In this document: one piece after another, positions 43,490-52,497 of the stretch
Numbering within the stretch: the stretch's first letter is position 1
Layout: every line of letters starts with the position of its first letter
Source: Reyranella sp. CPCC 100927
GTDB taxonomy: Bacteria; Pseudomonadota; Alphaproteobacteria; Reyranellales; Reyranellaceae
Length of the DNA: 64,000 nt
Direction of reading: 5' to 3'
Assembly: GCF_007859315.1 (NCBI RefSeq)
Contig: NZ_VOHA01000022.1
Span: 1-64,000 of the forward strand
Made by a program: the position numbers and the translations under genes
The notes under the pieces: generated by a model
The model's database searches: none
Seen by the model: the letters and a program-made list of their open reading frames with translations, nothing else
Told to the model about the DNA's origin: nothing

Positions 43490-43748
43490 GTCTGCGAGCC
43501 CGGCGGCGGCAAACGCCGCGAGCCACCCTGTAAAGTTTGGTTACTCACAGTGTACCGACAAAAGCCTGCCGGGAAATCGGAATCTCGCACCCGCGGGTCA
43601 CGATTCACTTCGTTTTGCGCTGGTATCAGGGCCGCCGGGTCCGGTCTGCGACCGATTCGGGGCCCATCAGCGCTGTTCAGGACAGGGCAGGGTGGTCGTG
43701 CTATGACGGCCTGGAACACGTTTGTCCGGTTGCGATACCCCGTCTGCC

Positions 43749-44330
43749 ATGTTCCGTCGCCTCTATGATTGGGTGATCGCGCTTGCCGGTCACCGCCATG
43801 CCGTCCCTGCCATGGGCGCGGTGTCCTTCCTCGAAAGCTCGTTCTTTCCGATCCCGCCCGACGTCATGCTGGTGCCCATGGTCCTGGCCAACCGGGCCAA
43901 GGCCTTTCGGATCGCCCTGGTCTGTACGATCGCATCCGTGCTGGGCGGGCTTCTGGGCTATGCCATCGGCTACTACCTGTTCGAAACGCTCGGCGCCTGG
44001 GTGGTCCGCGTCTATGGCCTGCAATCGGCCCGCGACGGCTTCCTGGCCGGCTTCGAGCAGTACGGTACGTGGATCATCCTGATCAAAGGTTTGACGCCAA
44101 TCCCTTACAAACTGGTGACGATCGCCAGCGGCGCCGCCCACTTCGACCTGTTCACCTTCATCTGGGCGTCGATCCTCACACGGGGTGCGCGTTTTTTCGT
44201 GATCGCGGCCCTTCTCTGGAAGTTCGGTGAGCCGGTCCGCCACTTCATCGAGAAGCACCTGACGTTGCTGACCTGGATCTTCCTGATCGCCCTCGTGGGT
44301 GGCTTTGTCGCATTCCGGTACTTGTTCTGA
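43749..44330 (+). CDS. YqaA/DedA-family (VTT-domain-like) membrane protein
   Basis: A 193-residue membrane protein with the SNARE-associated/DedA pattern: SFLESSFFPIPPDVMLVPMV, then GGLLGYAIGYYLFETLG, and the re-entrant region LIKGLTPIPYKLVTIASGAA. Such proteins are thought to move or scramble phospholipids and polyprenyl phosphate. The ATG at 43749 is preferred to an in-frame TTG at 43722. It converges on the PHA depolymerase gene with three bases between stops. Confidence 0.87.
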   Translation: MFRRLYDWVIALAGHRHAVPAMGAVSFLESSFFPIPPDVMLVPMVLANRAKAFRIALVCTIASVLGGLLGYAIGYYLFETLGAWVVRVYGLQSARDGFLAGFEQYGTWIILIKGLTPIPYKLVTIASGAAHFDLFTFIWASILTRGARFFVIAALLWKFGEPVRHFIEKHLTLLTWIFLIALVGGFVAFRYLF

Positions 44331-44333
44331 GGG

Positions 44334-45551
44334 TCAATCGCTCGACAGGATGACGTTGCGCACGACCGGGTAGATCTGGCCGCTCCATTTCTTGCCGCTG
44401 AAGACGCCATAGTGCCCGACGCCCGGTTGCAGGTGGTGGCGCTTGCGGTAGGGGCGCAGGCCGGTACACAGGTCATGCGCCGCCAACGTCTGTCCGACGG
44501 CGCAGATATCGTCCTTCTCCCCCTCGACGGTGAGCAGGGCGGTACGCCGAATGGCGGCCGGATTCACCGCGCGGCCGTGCCAGGTCAGCGTGCCCAGCGG
44601 CAGGCGGTACTCCTGGAAAACGTAGCGGACCGTCTCGAGATAGAACTCGGCGGTCATGTCGAGCACGGCGAAATACTCATCGTAGAACGCCTTGGTCGCC
44701 GCCGCCCGGGCGTGACAGCCCTCAGCGAGATGATGGAACAGGTCGACATGCGCCTTCAGGTGGCGGTCGATGTTCATGCTCATGAAGGCCAGCAACTGCA
44801 GGAAGCCCGGGTAGACACGGCGCCAGGCACCCGCAAACGTGAGGGGTACCGGTGAGATCAGGTTCTGCTCGAACCATTCGATCGGCCGGCTGGTGGCCAG
44901 CTGGTTCACCGCGGTCGGGTTCACGCGGCAGTCGATCGGGCCGGCCATCAGGGTGAGGCTGCGCGGCTGGGCCGGATGGTCGGCCTCGGCCATCACGGCA
45001 GCGGCTGCCAGTGCCTGCACGCACGGTTGGCAGACCGCAACCACGTGTGCGCCGGGCCCCATGACCTCCAAAAACCGGATCAAGTGATCGACATATTCGT
45101 CGAAGCCGAAGCGGCCATGCCACACGCCGACGTCACGCGCATTGTGCCAGTCGGTGATATAGACATCGTGTTCGGGCAGCAGGGTCTGGACCGTGCCGCG
45201 CAGCAATGTGGCGAAGTGGCCCGAGAGGGGCGCCACCACCAGCACGCGGGGCTGCACCACGTCGATGTCCTTGGCGAAGTGCAACAGCGTTCCGAACGGC
45301 GTGACGTGGACGGCTTCCTCGCGGACGGCCATCTCGCGTCCGTCGACGACAACATGGTCGATCCGGAAAGGCGGGCGGCGGTGGCTCAGGCCGGCCCGCG
45401 CAATCAGCTCGCAGGCAGCGGCGAGGCGCTTGGCAGCCAGGCCGGGCGACATACCCGCGAACGGTTGGCGCAATGCCGGGGCTGCGGCGCGGGCCAGGGC
45501 CCGAAACGGTTGCATGAAGTCGGCTTGCGCCTGGTAGGCGAGGTACAACAT
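44334..45551 (-). CDS. phaZ: Intracellular polyhydroxyalkanoate depolymerase
   Basis: A 405-residue protein of the intracellular PHA depolymerase family, which breaks down stored polyester granules. It has a Cys-type nucleophile (C174 in VAVCQPCVQ) rather than a Ser lipase box, an Asp in VEGEKDDI, and a C-terminal His in PGVGHYGVFSGKKW, matching the Cys/Asp/His triad known for Ralstonia PhaZ1. The start MLYLAYQAQADFMQPFRALA at 45551 is the family N-terminus; the upstream frame lacks homology. No signal peptide, consistent with the cytoplasm. No PHA synthase is in this window. Confidence 0.92.
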   Translation of the reverse strand: MLYLAYQAQADFMQPFRALARAAAPALRQPFAGMSPGLAAKRLAAACELIARAGLSHRRPPFRIDHVVVDGREMAVREEAVHVTPFGTLLHFAKDIDVVQPRVLVVAPLSGHFATLLRGTVQTLLPEHDVYITDWHNARDVGVWHGRFGFDEYVDHLIRFLEVMGPGAHVVAVCQPCVQALAAAAVMAEADHPAQPRSLTLMAGPIDCRVNPTAVNQLATSRPIEWFEQNLISPVPLTFAGAWRRVYPGFLQLLAFMSMNIDRHLKAHVDLFHHLAEGCHARAAATKAFYDEYFAVLDMTAEFYLETVRYVFQEYRLPLGTLTWHGRAVNPAAIRRTALLTVEGEKDDICAVGQTLAAHDLCTGLRPYRKRHHLQPGVGHYGVFSGKKWSGQIYPVVRNVILSSD

Positions 45552-45623
45552 CAGCGTCACCGGCGCGGTTATTGCAGGGCGTGCAAGGTCGAAAACCCCC
45601 AAGAAAGCCGGACGGGCAAAGGG

Positions 45624-46286
45624 ATGACGCCTATGGCCGAGGCCTCTCTGACCATCAGTAGCAAGAACTATTCCTCTTGGGCCCTGCGGGGCTGGCTGTT
45701 GTGCAAGATGGCCGGACTCGATTTCGAGGAGCGGATCTTGCCGGCGGACGATCCGTCGACCCGGGCCGAGCTTCTGCTGCTCTCGCCCTCGTTCCTGGTG
45801 CCCTGCCTGAAGCATGGCGATATCTCGGTGTGGGACACTTTGGCGATCGCCGAGTATCTCCACGAGATCAGGCCGGAGGCAGGCCTTCTGCCGCAGGACC
45901 GTGCCGTGCGTGCCCACTGCCGGGCGATCGCGGGCGAGATGCATTCGGGGTTCAGCAATCTGCGCTCCGCCTTGCCCATGAACCTCAAGGCCTACCATCC
46001 TCGCTTCAAGGTCTGGGCCGGGGCGCAGGGGGACATCGACCGTATCACCGCCGTGTGGCGCGACTGCCTGGTCAGATACGGAGGACCTTATCTGTTCGGC
46101 ACGCTGACAATGGCCGATGCCATGTATGCACCGGTGTGCACGCGACTGCGGACGTATGACGTGCCGGTCGACAGCCAGAGCGCGGCCTATTGCGGGCGCA
46201 TCCTGAACTTGCCGTTCATGCTGGAATGGATCACGGCGGCACGCGCCGAACCGGAGGAAATCGAGGAGCTCGACGTCGAATTCTGA
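45624..46286 (+). CDS. Glutathione S-transferase family protein
   Basis: A 220-residue protein. The thioredoxin-like N-terminal domain starts LTISSKNYSSWALRGWLLCK, with the Ser-type active-site region SSWALR, then SPSFLVPCLKHGD with the cis-Pro, and WDTLAIAEYLHE, the glutathione gamma-glutamyl binding segment. A helical C-terminal domain carries LTMADAMYAPVCTRL, the N-capping box. The start is ATG 45624 or 45633. It is divergent from the PHA depolymerase gene, 72 bases apart. Confidence 0.87.
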   Translation: MTPMAEASLTISSKNYSSWALRGWLLCKMAGLDFEERILPADDPSTRAELLLLSPSFLVPCLKHGDISVWDTLAIAEYLHEIRPEAGLLPQDRAVRAHCRAIAGEMHSGFSNLRSALPMNLKAYHPRFKVWAGAQGDIDRITAVWRDCLVRYGGPYLFGTLTMADAMYAPVCTRLRTYDVPVDSQSAAYCGRILNLPFMLEWITAARAEPEEIEELDVEF

Positions 46287-46382
46287 CGTCTGCGGGCGCG
46301 ACCAACTGTGGCAGCCTCCTCAAGACGACGTGTAGAGCCGTGCCCCTCCCGCCCACGCCCGTTCGGCGCTATATGATGCGCC

Positions 46383-46916
46383 ATGAGTTCCATCACGGCC
46401 GTCGCCACCATCGACCCGCCTCGTTCGTCCGGCCTCGATCTGCCGGCGATCGCCGCCCTGTGCGGCAGCGGTGCCATTCTGCTGGGTGCTTTGGGTTTCC
46501 AGTACCTTGGCGGCTATCCCCCGTGCAGCCTGTGCTACTGGCAGCGCTATGGCCACGTGGCGGTGATGGCTTTGGCATGGCTGGCGCTGCTGCCGCTGGG
46601 TCGTAGCGCCAAGATCGCGTTCGCGACGCTGAGCGGCGTGGCGCTTCTCGCCACGGCCGGTATCGCCGTCTACCACGTCGGCGTGGAATGGAAATGGTGG
46701 GCTGGCCCCAGCGGCTGCACGGGTGCTGTCTCGGGCCTCGGCATGTCGGTCGAGGAACTGAAGCGCATTCTGATGGGCACCAAGATGATCCGCTGCGACG
46801 AGATTCCCTGGTCGCTGTTCGGGCTGTCGATGGCGGGTTGGAACGCGGTGCTGTCGGCGATCCTGGGCGGCTGGGTCCTGGAGCGGACCTGGCGGTCGGC
46901 GCCGAAGAGCGTCTAA
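46383..46916 (+). CDS. dsbB: Disulfide bond formation protein B
   Basis: A 177-residue inner-membrane protein with four hydrophobic segments. The first Cys pair is C48-S-L-C51 in PPCSLCYWQRY, the second is the Cys in GPSGCTG and the Cys in IRCDEIPWSLFG. DsbB passes electrons from DsbA to ubiquinone. It lies ten bases before the coq7 gene in the same direction, an attractive pairing since DsbB uses ubiquinone. Confidence 0.9.
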   Translation: MSSITAVATIDPPRSSGLDLPAIAALCGSGAILLGALGFQYLGGYPPCSLCYWQRYGHVAVMALAWLALLPLGRSAKIAFATLSGVALLATAGIAVYHVGVEWKWWAGPSGCTGAVSGLGMSVEELKRILMGTKMIRCDEIPWSLFGLSMAGWNAVLSAILGGWVLERTWRSAPKSV

Positions 46917-46925
46917 GGAGGCAGT

Positions 46926-47546
46926 ATGAGCACCGACGCGCCGCGGTCGAACAGCGACACTGCATCGACTCCCGCCGTACCTGCCCGTACCAACGAGGGA
47001 TGGCAGCCCGGTGATCCGACGCCGCGTGCGTTTGTTGAGCAAGTGATCCGCGTGGATCAGGCCGGCGAGTTCGGCGCCGTGCGAATCTATGAGGGCCAGT
47101 TGGCGGCGTTGCGCTGGCGCGGGCAGGGCGCATCGCCGGCGGCGCGCAAGATCGAGCACATGCTGGCACAGGAGGTCGAGCATCGCCGGACGTTCGACAA
47201 TCTGCTGGCCGATCGCCGGGTCAGGCCGACCGCGTTGTCGCCGTTGTGGTCGGTCGCGGGCTTCGCGTTGGGCGCGGCGACGGCGTTGATGGGTGACGCT
47301 GCGGCGATGGCGTGCACGGTCGCTGTCGAGGAGACGATCGACGAGCACTATGCGGCGCAGCGCGACAAGCTGGGCGAGGACGAAGCGCCGCTGCGCGAGA
47401 CGGTCGAGCGCTTCCGTCAGGAAGAGGTCGCGCATCGCGACGAAGCGCTGGCCAGCGGCGCCGAGGGCGCGCCAGCCTACGAACTGCTGACCGCTGCCAT
47501 CAAGGGCGGTTCGCGCCTGGCGATCTGGCTGTCGACGCGGGTGTAG
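46926..47546 (+). CDS. coq7: Demethoxyubiquinone hydroxylase (COQ7 family)
   Basis: A 206-residue di-iron enzyme that hydroxylates the ring in the penultimate step of ubiquinone biosynthesis. Iron-ligand motifs are visible: RVDQAGEFGAVRIYEGQ with E48, KIEHMLAQEVEHRRTF with E77 or E83 and H86, and the second set VEETIDEHYAAQ and FRQEEVAHRDEAL. A short disordered N-terminus precedes the core. GGAGG lies before the ATG. Its stop abuts the convergent Nudix gene directly. Confidence 0.92.
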   Translation: MSTDAPRSNSDTASTPAVPARTNEGWQPGDPTPRAFVEQVIRVDQAGEFGAVRIYEGQLAALRWRGQGASPAARKIEHMLAQEVEHRRTFDNLLADRRVRPTALSPLWSVAGFALGAATALMGDAAAMACTVAVEETIDEHYAAQRDKLGEDEAPLRETVERFRQEEVAHRDEALASGAEGAPAYELLTAAIKGGSRLAIWLSTRV

Positions 47547-48140
47547 CTACGGCCTGACGAGGCCATGCAGCTTGGCGTACTGCAGCAGCATGATGGTCTT
47601 GGCGTCGGCGATCTCGCCGCGGTCGATCATGGCGAGGGCTTCGTCGAGCGTTGGTTCGATGACATCGATCTCTTCGCCTTCGGCAGCATCACCGCCGCCG
47701 GCGCCGGCTCGATCGGCGGGATTGTACTCGGCCACGAAGAACACCAGCCGCTCCGTGATGCTGCCGGGACTCATGAAGGCGTTGAAGATGCGGCGGGGCT
47801 GGCTGACGCGATAGCCCGTTTCTTCTTCCGTCTCCTTGCGGATGCAGGTCTCCGGATCGTGCGCATCGAGCCGTCCGGCGGGCGCTTCGATGAGCGGCTC
47901 GGGATGATCGTTGACGTACGCCGGAAAGCGGAACTGACGGATCAGCACCACTGTCTTGGCCGTCCGGTTGTAGAGCAGGATGACGGCGCCGTTGCCGCGG
48001 TCGTAGGTCTCGCGATTCTGGGTCTGCCATGTCCCGTCCTTGCGCAGGTAGTCGAACGTTGTCTTCTTCAGCACGGACCAGTCATCCGACAGGATCTTGA
48101 CCCGGCGGATGCGTATGCGATCGTGGATGGACAGGCTCAT
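47547..48140 (-). CDS. Nudix hydrolase (NudK/ADP-ribose pyrophosphatase-like)
   Basis: A 197-residue protein. The N-terminal subdomain (SVLKKTTFDYLRKDGTWQ) and QFRFPAYVNDHPEPLIEAPAG are typical of the NudK/ADPRase group. The Nudix box is GRLDAHDPETCIRKETEEETGY, with the metal-binding REtxEE core. The GEEIDVIEPTLDEALAMIDRGEI end is also characteristic. Likely substrate is GDP-mannose or another nucleoside diphosphate sugar. The start is ATG 48140. Divergent from the isochorismatase-like gene. Confidence 0.9.
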   Translation of the reverse strand: MSLSIHDRIRIRRVKILSDDWSVLKKTTFDYLRKDGTWQTQNRETYDRGNGAVILLYNRTAKTVVLIRQFRFPAYVNDHPEPLIEAPAGRLDAHDPETCIRKETEEETGYRVSQPRRIFNAFMSPGSITERLVFFVAEYNPADRAGAGGGDAAEGEEIDVIEPTLDEALAMIDRGEIADAKTIMLLQYAKLHGLVRP

Positions 48141-48242
48141 CAGGAGACCTCGGAAGCGGACAGCGGCAGGGGTCGCTTGACCACCGCGGACCATGGCCTA
48201 TCGTGGTGCCCGTACCCAGACAAGAACAGACTGGATCACACG

Positions 48243-48881
48243 ATGACCGACGACTACGCGAAGCGCAGTTATGGCGAGATAGCGGTCGGCGCCGGTGAAA
48301 AACCCGGCATCGTCGTCGTCGATTTCCAGAAGGGATTTACAGACCCTCGCTATCCACTGGGCGGCGCGCCGCTGGTCATGCGGGCGGTTGATAACACGGC
48401 AAAGCTGCTGGCCCTCGCGCGTCGTTATGGTGTGCCGGTTGCGGTTTGCAACACGGCCTATATGAACGAGCGGGAGATGCCGTACTGGAAGATCACGGCG
48501 GTGCGGGAGACGTTCCTGCACGACCACCCCAGCACGGCGCTGGACGAACGCATCCATGATCCCGCCTACGACCTCACCGTCTGCAAGAAGGGGCCGTCGA
48601 TCTTCTTCGAGACCGGCGTCGGCAACTATTTCATCAAGGAACGTGTCGATACGGTCATCATCACCGGCTGCAACACCAGCGGCTGCATTCGTGCCACCGC
48701 CATCGACAGCTTCAGCTATCGCTTCCGCACACTGGTGCCCGAGGATTGCGTCGGCGACATCGAGGAAGGCCCGCATCACGACAACTTGCGTGATATCGGC
48801 CGCCGCTACGTCGATGTCACCGACCTGGCGTCGTGTATTGCCTATCTGGAAAACTGGGCGCGGAAGAACACGCGGACCTGA
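48243..48881 (+). CDS. Isochorismatase-like cysteine hydrolase (N-carbamoylsarcosine amidase-like)
   Basis: A 212-residue protein with the cysteine-hydrolase triad D27 (VVVDFQKGF), K116 (CKKGPSIF) and C148 (TGCNTSGCIRATA), and the cis-peptide at that loop. The GCNTSGCIRATAIDSFSYRF pattern is closest to N-carbamoylsarcosine amidase and related amidohydrolases. It probably hydrolyses a carbamoyl or amide bond. It abuts the convergent SDR gene with no spacer. Confidence 0.87.
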   Translation: MTDDYAKRSYGEIAVGAGEKPGIVVVDFQKGFTDPRYPLGGAPLVMRAVDNTAKLLALARRYGVPVAVCNTAYMNEREMPYWKITAVRETFLHDHPSTALDERIHDPAYDLTVCKKGPSIFFETGVGNYFIKERVDTVIITGCNTSGCIRATAIDSFSYRFRTLVPEDCVGDIEEGPHHDNLRDIGRRYVDVTDLASCIAYLENWARKNTRT

Positions 48882-49667
48882 TCACTTGGCAATGTAGCCG
48901 CCGTCGACCACGAGCTGGGTGCCGGTAACGAAAGCGGCTTCGTCGCTGGCGAGATACAGTACGGCGTTGGCGATGTCCTTGGGCTCGCCGAAACGGCCCA
49001 TCGGTTCATTCTTCATCAGGGCGTCGCGTGCCGCGTCGGGCTCGCGGTAGGTGTTGATGACGCCTTCGAGCATCGGCGTTTGCATGTAGCCGGGATGGAC
49101 CGAGTTGACGCGGATGTTGTTCTTCAGCAAGGCGAACTCCAGCGCCGCAGCACGCGTGAGCAGCGTGACGCCACCTTTGCTGGCGCAATACGCGCTGGCA
49201 CCCTCGGCAATGCCGACCAGGCCCGCGACCGAGGAGATGTTGACGATCGAGCCGCCGCCGTTGCGTTTCATCGCCTCGGCGCCGTGCTTGATGCCGAGGA
49301 ACACGCCGTCGAGGTTGACCGCCATGACCTTGCGCCAGCGCTCAAGGCTGAGTTTGTGAATCCAGCCGCCATCTGCGGTGCCGGCATTGTTGACCACGAT
49401 GTCGAGCTTGCCGAACGCGCGCTCGGCGTGGACGACGGCATCCTGCCAGCTCTCGTCGCTCGTAACGTCAAGCGGATGCGCCTCGGCGCGTCCGCCCGCG
49501 TCACGGATGACGCCGGCTGCCGCCTCAGCGGCCTCGGCGCGGATGTCGGCGATCAGGACGGCGGCGCCTTCCGCGGCCAGCCGTTCGGCTGTCGCCTTGC
49601 CAAGCCCCGACGCAGCGCCCGTCACCAGTGCGACCTTGCTGGCGACCCGCCCTGTCCGTTCAACCAT
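48882..49667 (-). CDS. Short-chain dehydrogenase/reductase
   Basis: A 261-residue classical SDR. The NAD(P) motif is TGAASGLG (16-23), NNAG at 93-96, and the catalytic Ser145/146, Tyr160 and Lys164 (YCASK). The Asp in LIADI after strand 2 suggests NAD preference. The ATG at 49667 lies eight bases after GGAGG. Substrate unknown; glucose/3-oxoacyl-reductase-like. Confidence 0.92.
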   Translation of the reverse strand: MVERTGRVASKVALVTGAASGLGKATAERLAAEGAAVLIADIRAEAAEAAAGVIRDAGGRAEAHPLDVTSDESWQDAVVHAERAFGKLDIVVNNAGTADGGWIHKLSLERWRKVMAVNLDGVFLGIKHGAEAMKRNGGGSIVNISSVAGLVGIAEGASAYCASKGGVTLLTRAAALEFALLKNNIRVNSVHPGYMQTPMLEGVINTYREPDAARDALMKNEPMGRFGEPKDIANAVLYLASDEAAFVTGTQLVVDGGYIAK

Positions 49668-49751
49668 ACGCAATTCCTCCCATGGGTAACCCTGGGAGGC
49701 TATCCGCCAGAAGCGTGCTGTTCCACTGTTCCTCGGCTTGAGGCGAGGACG

Positions 49752-50315
49752 TCACATGGGATCGAGCTCGGTATCCCAGTAGAGATAATCACGCCAGCTC
49801 TCATGGAGGTAGTTCGGCGGGAAGGCCCGACCGTTTTCCTGCAGTTCCATGGCTGTCGGTTCGTACGGCGAGCGCAGCGGGTGCATGTGCGCCTGGTGCG
49901 GCAGACGATTGCCCTTGATCAGGTTGCACGGGCTGCAGGCCGTCACGACGTTGCGCCAGACCGTGCGGCCGCCCTTCGACCGCGGTACCACGTGGTCGAA
50001 CGTCAGCTCATGCGCCGGAAGATCATCGCCGCAATACTGGCACGTGAAACTGTCGCGCAGGAACACATTGAAGCGCGTGAACGCAGGCCGTCGATCGGCT
50101 GGGACGTACTCCTTCAGCGCAATCACGCTGGGCAGTTTCATCGTGATGCTGGGGCTGCGGATCGGACGGTCGTATTCGGCAACGACACTCACGCGATCCA
50201 AAAATACCGCCTTGATGGCGTCCTGCCAGGACCACAACGACAACGGGAAGTACGACAGCGGCCGAAAATCGGCATTCAACACCAGCGCCGGGCAAGCCTC
50301 AGGCGCCGGCAACAT
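49752..50315 (-). CDS. HNH endonuclease-domain protein
   Basis: A 187-residue protein. The N-terminal half (LVLNADFRPLSYFPLSLWSW) precedes a zinc-binding HNH domain: CQYCGDDLP, ELTFDHVVPRSKGG, NVVTACSPCNLIKG. This is the widely conserved chromosomal HNH family of alphaproteobacteria, not a phage homing enzyme. Its target is unknown. The ATG at 50315 has GGAG upstream and is favoured over a start six codons earlier. It is followed, 84 bases on, by the SDR gene on the same strand. Confidence 0.88.
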   Translation of the reverse strand: MLPAPEACPALVLNADFRPLSYFPLSLWSWQDAIKAVFLDRVSVVAEYDRPIRSPSITMKLPSVIALKEYVPADRRPAFTRFNVFLRDSFTCQYCGDDLPAHELTFDHVVPRSKGGRTVWRNVVTACSPCNLIKGNRLPHQAHMHPLRSPYEPTAMELQENGRAFPPNYLHESWRDYLYWDTELDPM

Positions 50316-50489
50316 CGGAGATACTCCGCGCAACGAACCGCGCGTATGTCGCTTCGTTCGTCATGGCGCGGATAGTGCCAGTTTCCCGCCAAAACACAAC
50401 GAATAGATTCCGTTTGCAGGCGTGCAGATATGGAATTTCACCGGCCGGTAACCGAACCGTTTTGCCGCTGTCACCGAGCAGGCTGCCTT

Positions 50490-51491
50490 TCAGGCTTGGC
50501 GAAGATGGCAGGCCACCGCATGGTCACCGCTGCCCAGCAGGGCGGGGCGTTCTTCCACGCAGCGCTGCGTAGCGAGCGGACAGCGCGTGCGAAACGCGCA
50601 GCCTGACGGCGGATTGATGGGGGAGGGAATCTCCCCGCGCAAGCGGGGACCGCGGCGTCTCGTGCCGCCTCGCTGCCTTCCGGCAGGATCGGGTACCGCC
50701 GCCAGCAAGGCCTCGGTGTAAGGATGCCGCGGCGTCGAGAAGATGCTCTCCACTGGCCCGATCTCGACGATTCGGCCGAGATACATCACAGCGACGCGAT
50801 GGCTGATGTGTCGCACGACGGCAAGATCGTGTGACACGAAGAGATAGGAATAGCCTGCCTGGTCCTGCAACGTGCTCAGCAGGTTGAGCACCTGGGCCTG
50901 TACGGAGACGTCCAGAGCGGAGACAGGCTCGTCCAGCACGATCAGCTTGGGCTCGGGCGCCAAAGCCCGGGCGATTCCGATGCGCTGGCGTTGGCCGCCC
51001 GAGAATTCATGAGCGCGGCGGTTGACCACGTCGGCCGGCAACCCGACCCGCGCCAGCAGGGCCTCGACGCGTCTGGCAAGGTCCGCGCCCTGCGCGATCC
51101 GGAAGTTCCGCAGTGGCTCGGCCAGGATCCGGCCGATCGGCAGGCGTGGGTTGAGTGAGGCGAATGGATCCTGGAAAACCATCTGCAAGTTGCGGCGCAG
51201 CGGACGCATGGCCCGCGGCGACAATCTCTCGATCGGTTCGCCGAACAGCCGGATCTGTCCTGCTGTCGGTTCGATCAGCTTCAGGCATAGCCGTGCCAAC
51301 GTGGATTTCCCGGAGCCGGACTCGCCCACCAATCCCAGCGTCTCGCCACGGCGGATCGAGAGGTCGACATCATCGACGGCGCGCAGGCTCTTGCGATGAC
51401 GGCCGAACCATGAGCGCGCAACCGGAAACGATTTTCTCAGCCCTGAAACGGCGAGAACCGTTTCGCGATCGGATGTCTCATCACGCTGCAT
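50490..51491 (-). CDS. Oligopeptide/nickel-type ABC transporter ATPase (DppF/OppF-like)
   Basis: A 333-residue ATPase. Walker A is GESGSGKST, the Q-loop is MVFQDPFASLNPR, the signature is FSGGQRQRIGIARAL, Walker B is LIVLDEPVSALD, and the His switch is in FVSHDLAVV. The C-terminal oligopeptide extension has the Cys pattern PSGCAFRTRCPLATQRCVE. Start ATG at 51491 overlaps the preceding ATPase stop (GTGATG). Last gene of the five-gene importer operon. Confidence 0.92.
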   Translation of the reverse strand: MQRDETSDRETVLAVSGLRKSFPVARSWFGRHRKSLRAVDDVDLSIRRGETLGLVGESGSGKSTLARLCLKLIEPTAGQIRLFGEPIERLSPRAMRPLRRNLQMVFQDPFASLNPRLPIGRILAEPLRNFRIAQGADLARRVEALLARVGLPADVVNRRAHEFSGGQRQRIGIARALAPEPKLIVLDEPVSALDVSVQAQVLNLLSTLQDQAGYSYLFVSHDLAVVRHISHRVAVMYLGRIVEIGPVESIFSTPRHPYTEALLAAVPDPAGRQRGGTRRRGPRLRGEIPSPINPPSGCAFRTRCPLATQRCVEERPALLGSGDHAVACHLRQA

Positions 51492-52489
51492 CACGATGCC
51501 TGCTGCTGGCCTGGATGATGGCAGGCGACGCTGTGGCTCGAGGCGTCCCGCGACTGCAGGAGCGGCGTCTCCGAGCGGCAGCGGGCCGTGGCTGCGGCGC
51601 AGCGCGGTGCGAAGGCACAGCCAGCCACGGGCGATCGCAGCGAGGGCACCATGCCGAGAATCTCGGTCAGTCGCCCGCGGCGGCCGGTGCCCGCAGGCGT
51701 CAGATGCGGTCGTGCCGCGAACAGGCCCTGCGTATAGGGATGCAGCGGGTTGTCGAAGAGGTCATCCACCGCAGCGTCTTCGACGACGCGGCCGGCATAC
51801 ATGACGATGACGCGATCGGCGACGTCACCGACAACACCCAGGTCGTGGGTTACCAGGACGATGGCGGTACCCATCTCGTCGCGCAGTTCGCCGATCAGGT
51901 CGAGCACCTGGGCCTGGATGGTGACATCCAGCGCCGTGGTCGGCTCGTCGGCGATCAGCAGGCTGGGCTTGCACGCCATGGCGATGGCGATCATCGCGCG
52001 TTGCCGCATGCCGCCGGACAGCTCGTGCGGATACTGCTCGAGCCGCCGGGCGGGATCGGGGATCTGCACGCGCTCCAGCAGGGCGATGATCTGCGCGCGC
52101 GCGTCGGCGCGCGTGAGCTTGCGGTGGCGCAGCAGGCCTTCGGTCAACTGGCGGCCGATCGTCAGCACCGGGTTGAGCGAGGTCATCGGCTCCTGGAACA
52201 CCATGCCGATGCGATCGCCGCGCAATTGCCGCAGCGCGCTCTCGCCAAGCGTCGTGAGCTCGCGACCCTGGAACCGGATGCTGCCGCCCGCGAGCCGCGA
52301 CGGCGGTGACGGCAGCAACCGCAGGATGGACAACGCCGTCACGCTTTTGCCGCAGCCGGATTCACCGACGATCGCCAGGGTTTCACCGGCGTCGACCTGG
52401 AAGCTGACATCCTCCACGGCGTGAACGACGCCTTCGGGCGTATCGAAGCGCACGCGCAACTGATCGATGCGAAGGAGCGGCTCGGTCAC
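51491..52489 (-). CDS. Oligopeptide/nickel-type ABC transporter ATPase (DppD/OppD-like)
   Basis: A 332-residue ATPase with Walker A GESGCGKS, Q-loop MVFQEPMTSLNPV, signature LSGGMRQRAMIAIAM, Walker B LLIADEPTTALD, and the oligopeptide-type C-terminal Cys cluster (AGCAFAPRCAAATARC). Start is GTG 52489, eight bases after the permease stop; upstream frame overlaps the permease gene. It pairs with the DppF-like subunit to power the importer. Confidence 0.92.
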   Translation of the reverse strand: MTEPLLRIDQLRVRFDTPEGVVHAVEDVSFQVDAGETLAIVGESGCGKSVTALSILRLLPSPPSRLAGGSIRFQGRELTTLGESALRQLRGDRIGMVFQEPMTSLNPVLTIGRQLTEGLLRHRKLTRADARAQIIALLERVQIPDPARRLEQYPHELSGGMRQRAMIAIAMACKPSLLIADEPTTALDVTIQAQVLDLIGELRDEMGTAIVLVTHDLGVVGDVADRVIVMYAGRVVEDAAVDDLFDNPLHPYTQGLFAARPHLTPAGTGRRGRLTEILGMVPSLRSPVAGCAFAPRCAAATARCRSETPLLQSRDASSHSVACHHPGQQQAS

Positions 52490-52497
52490 GGTGCTCT

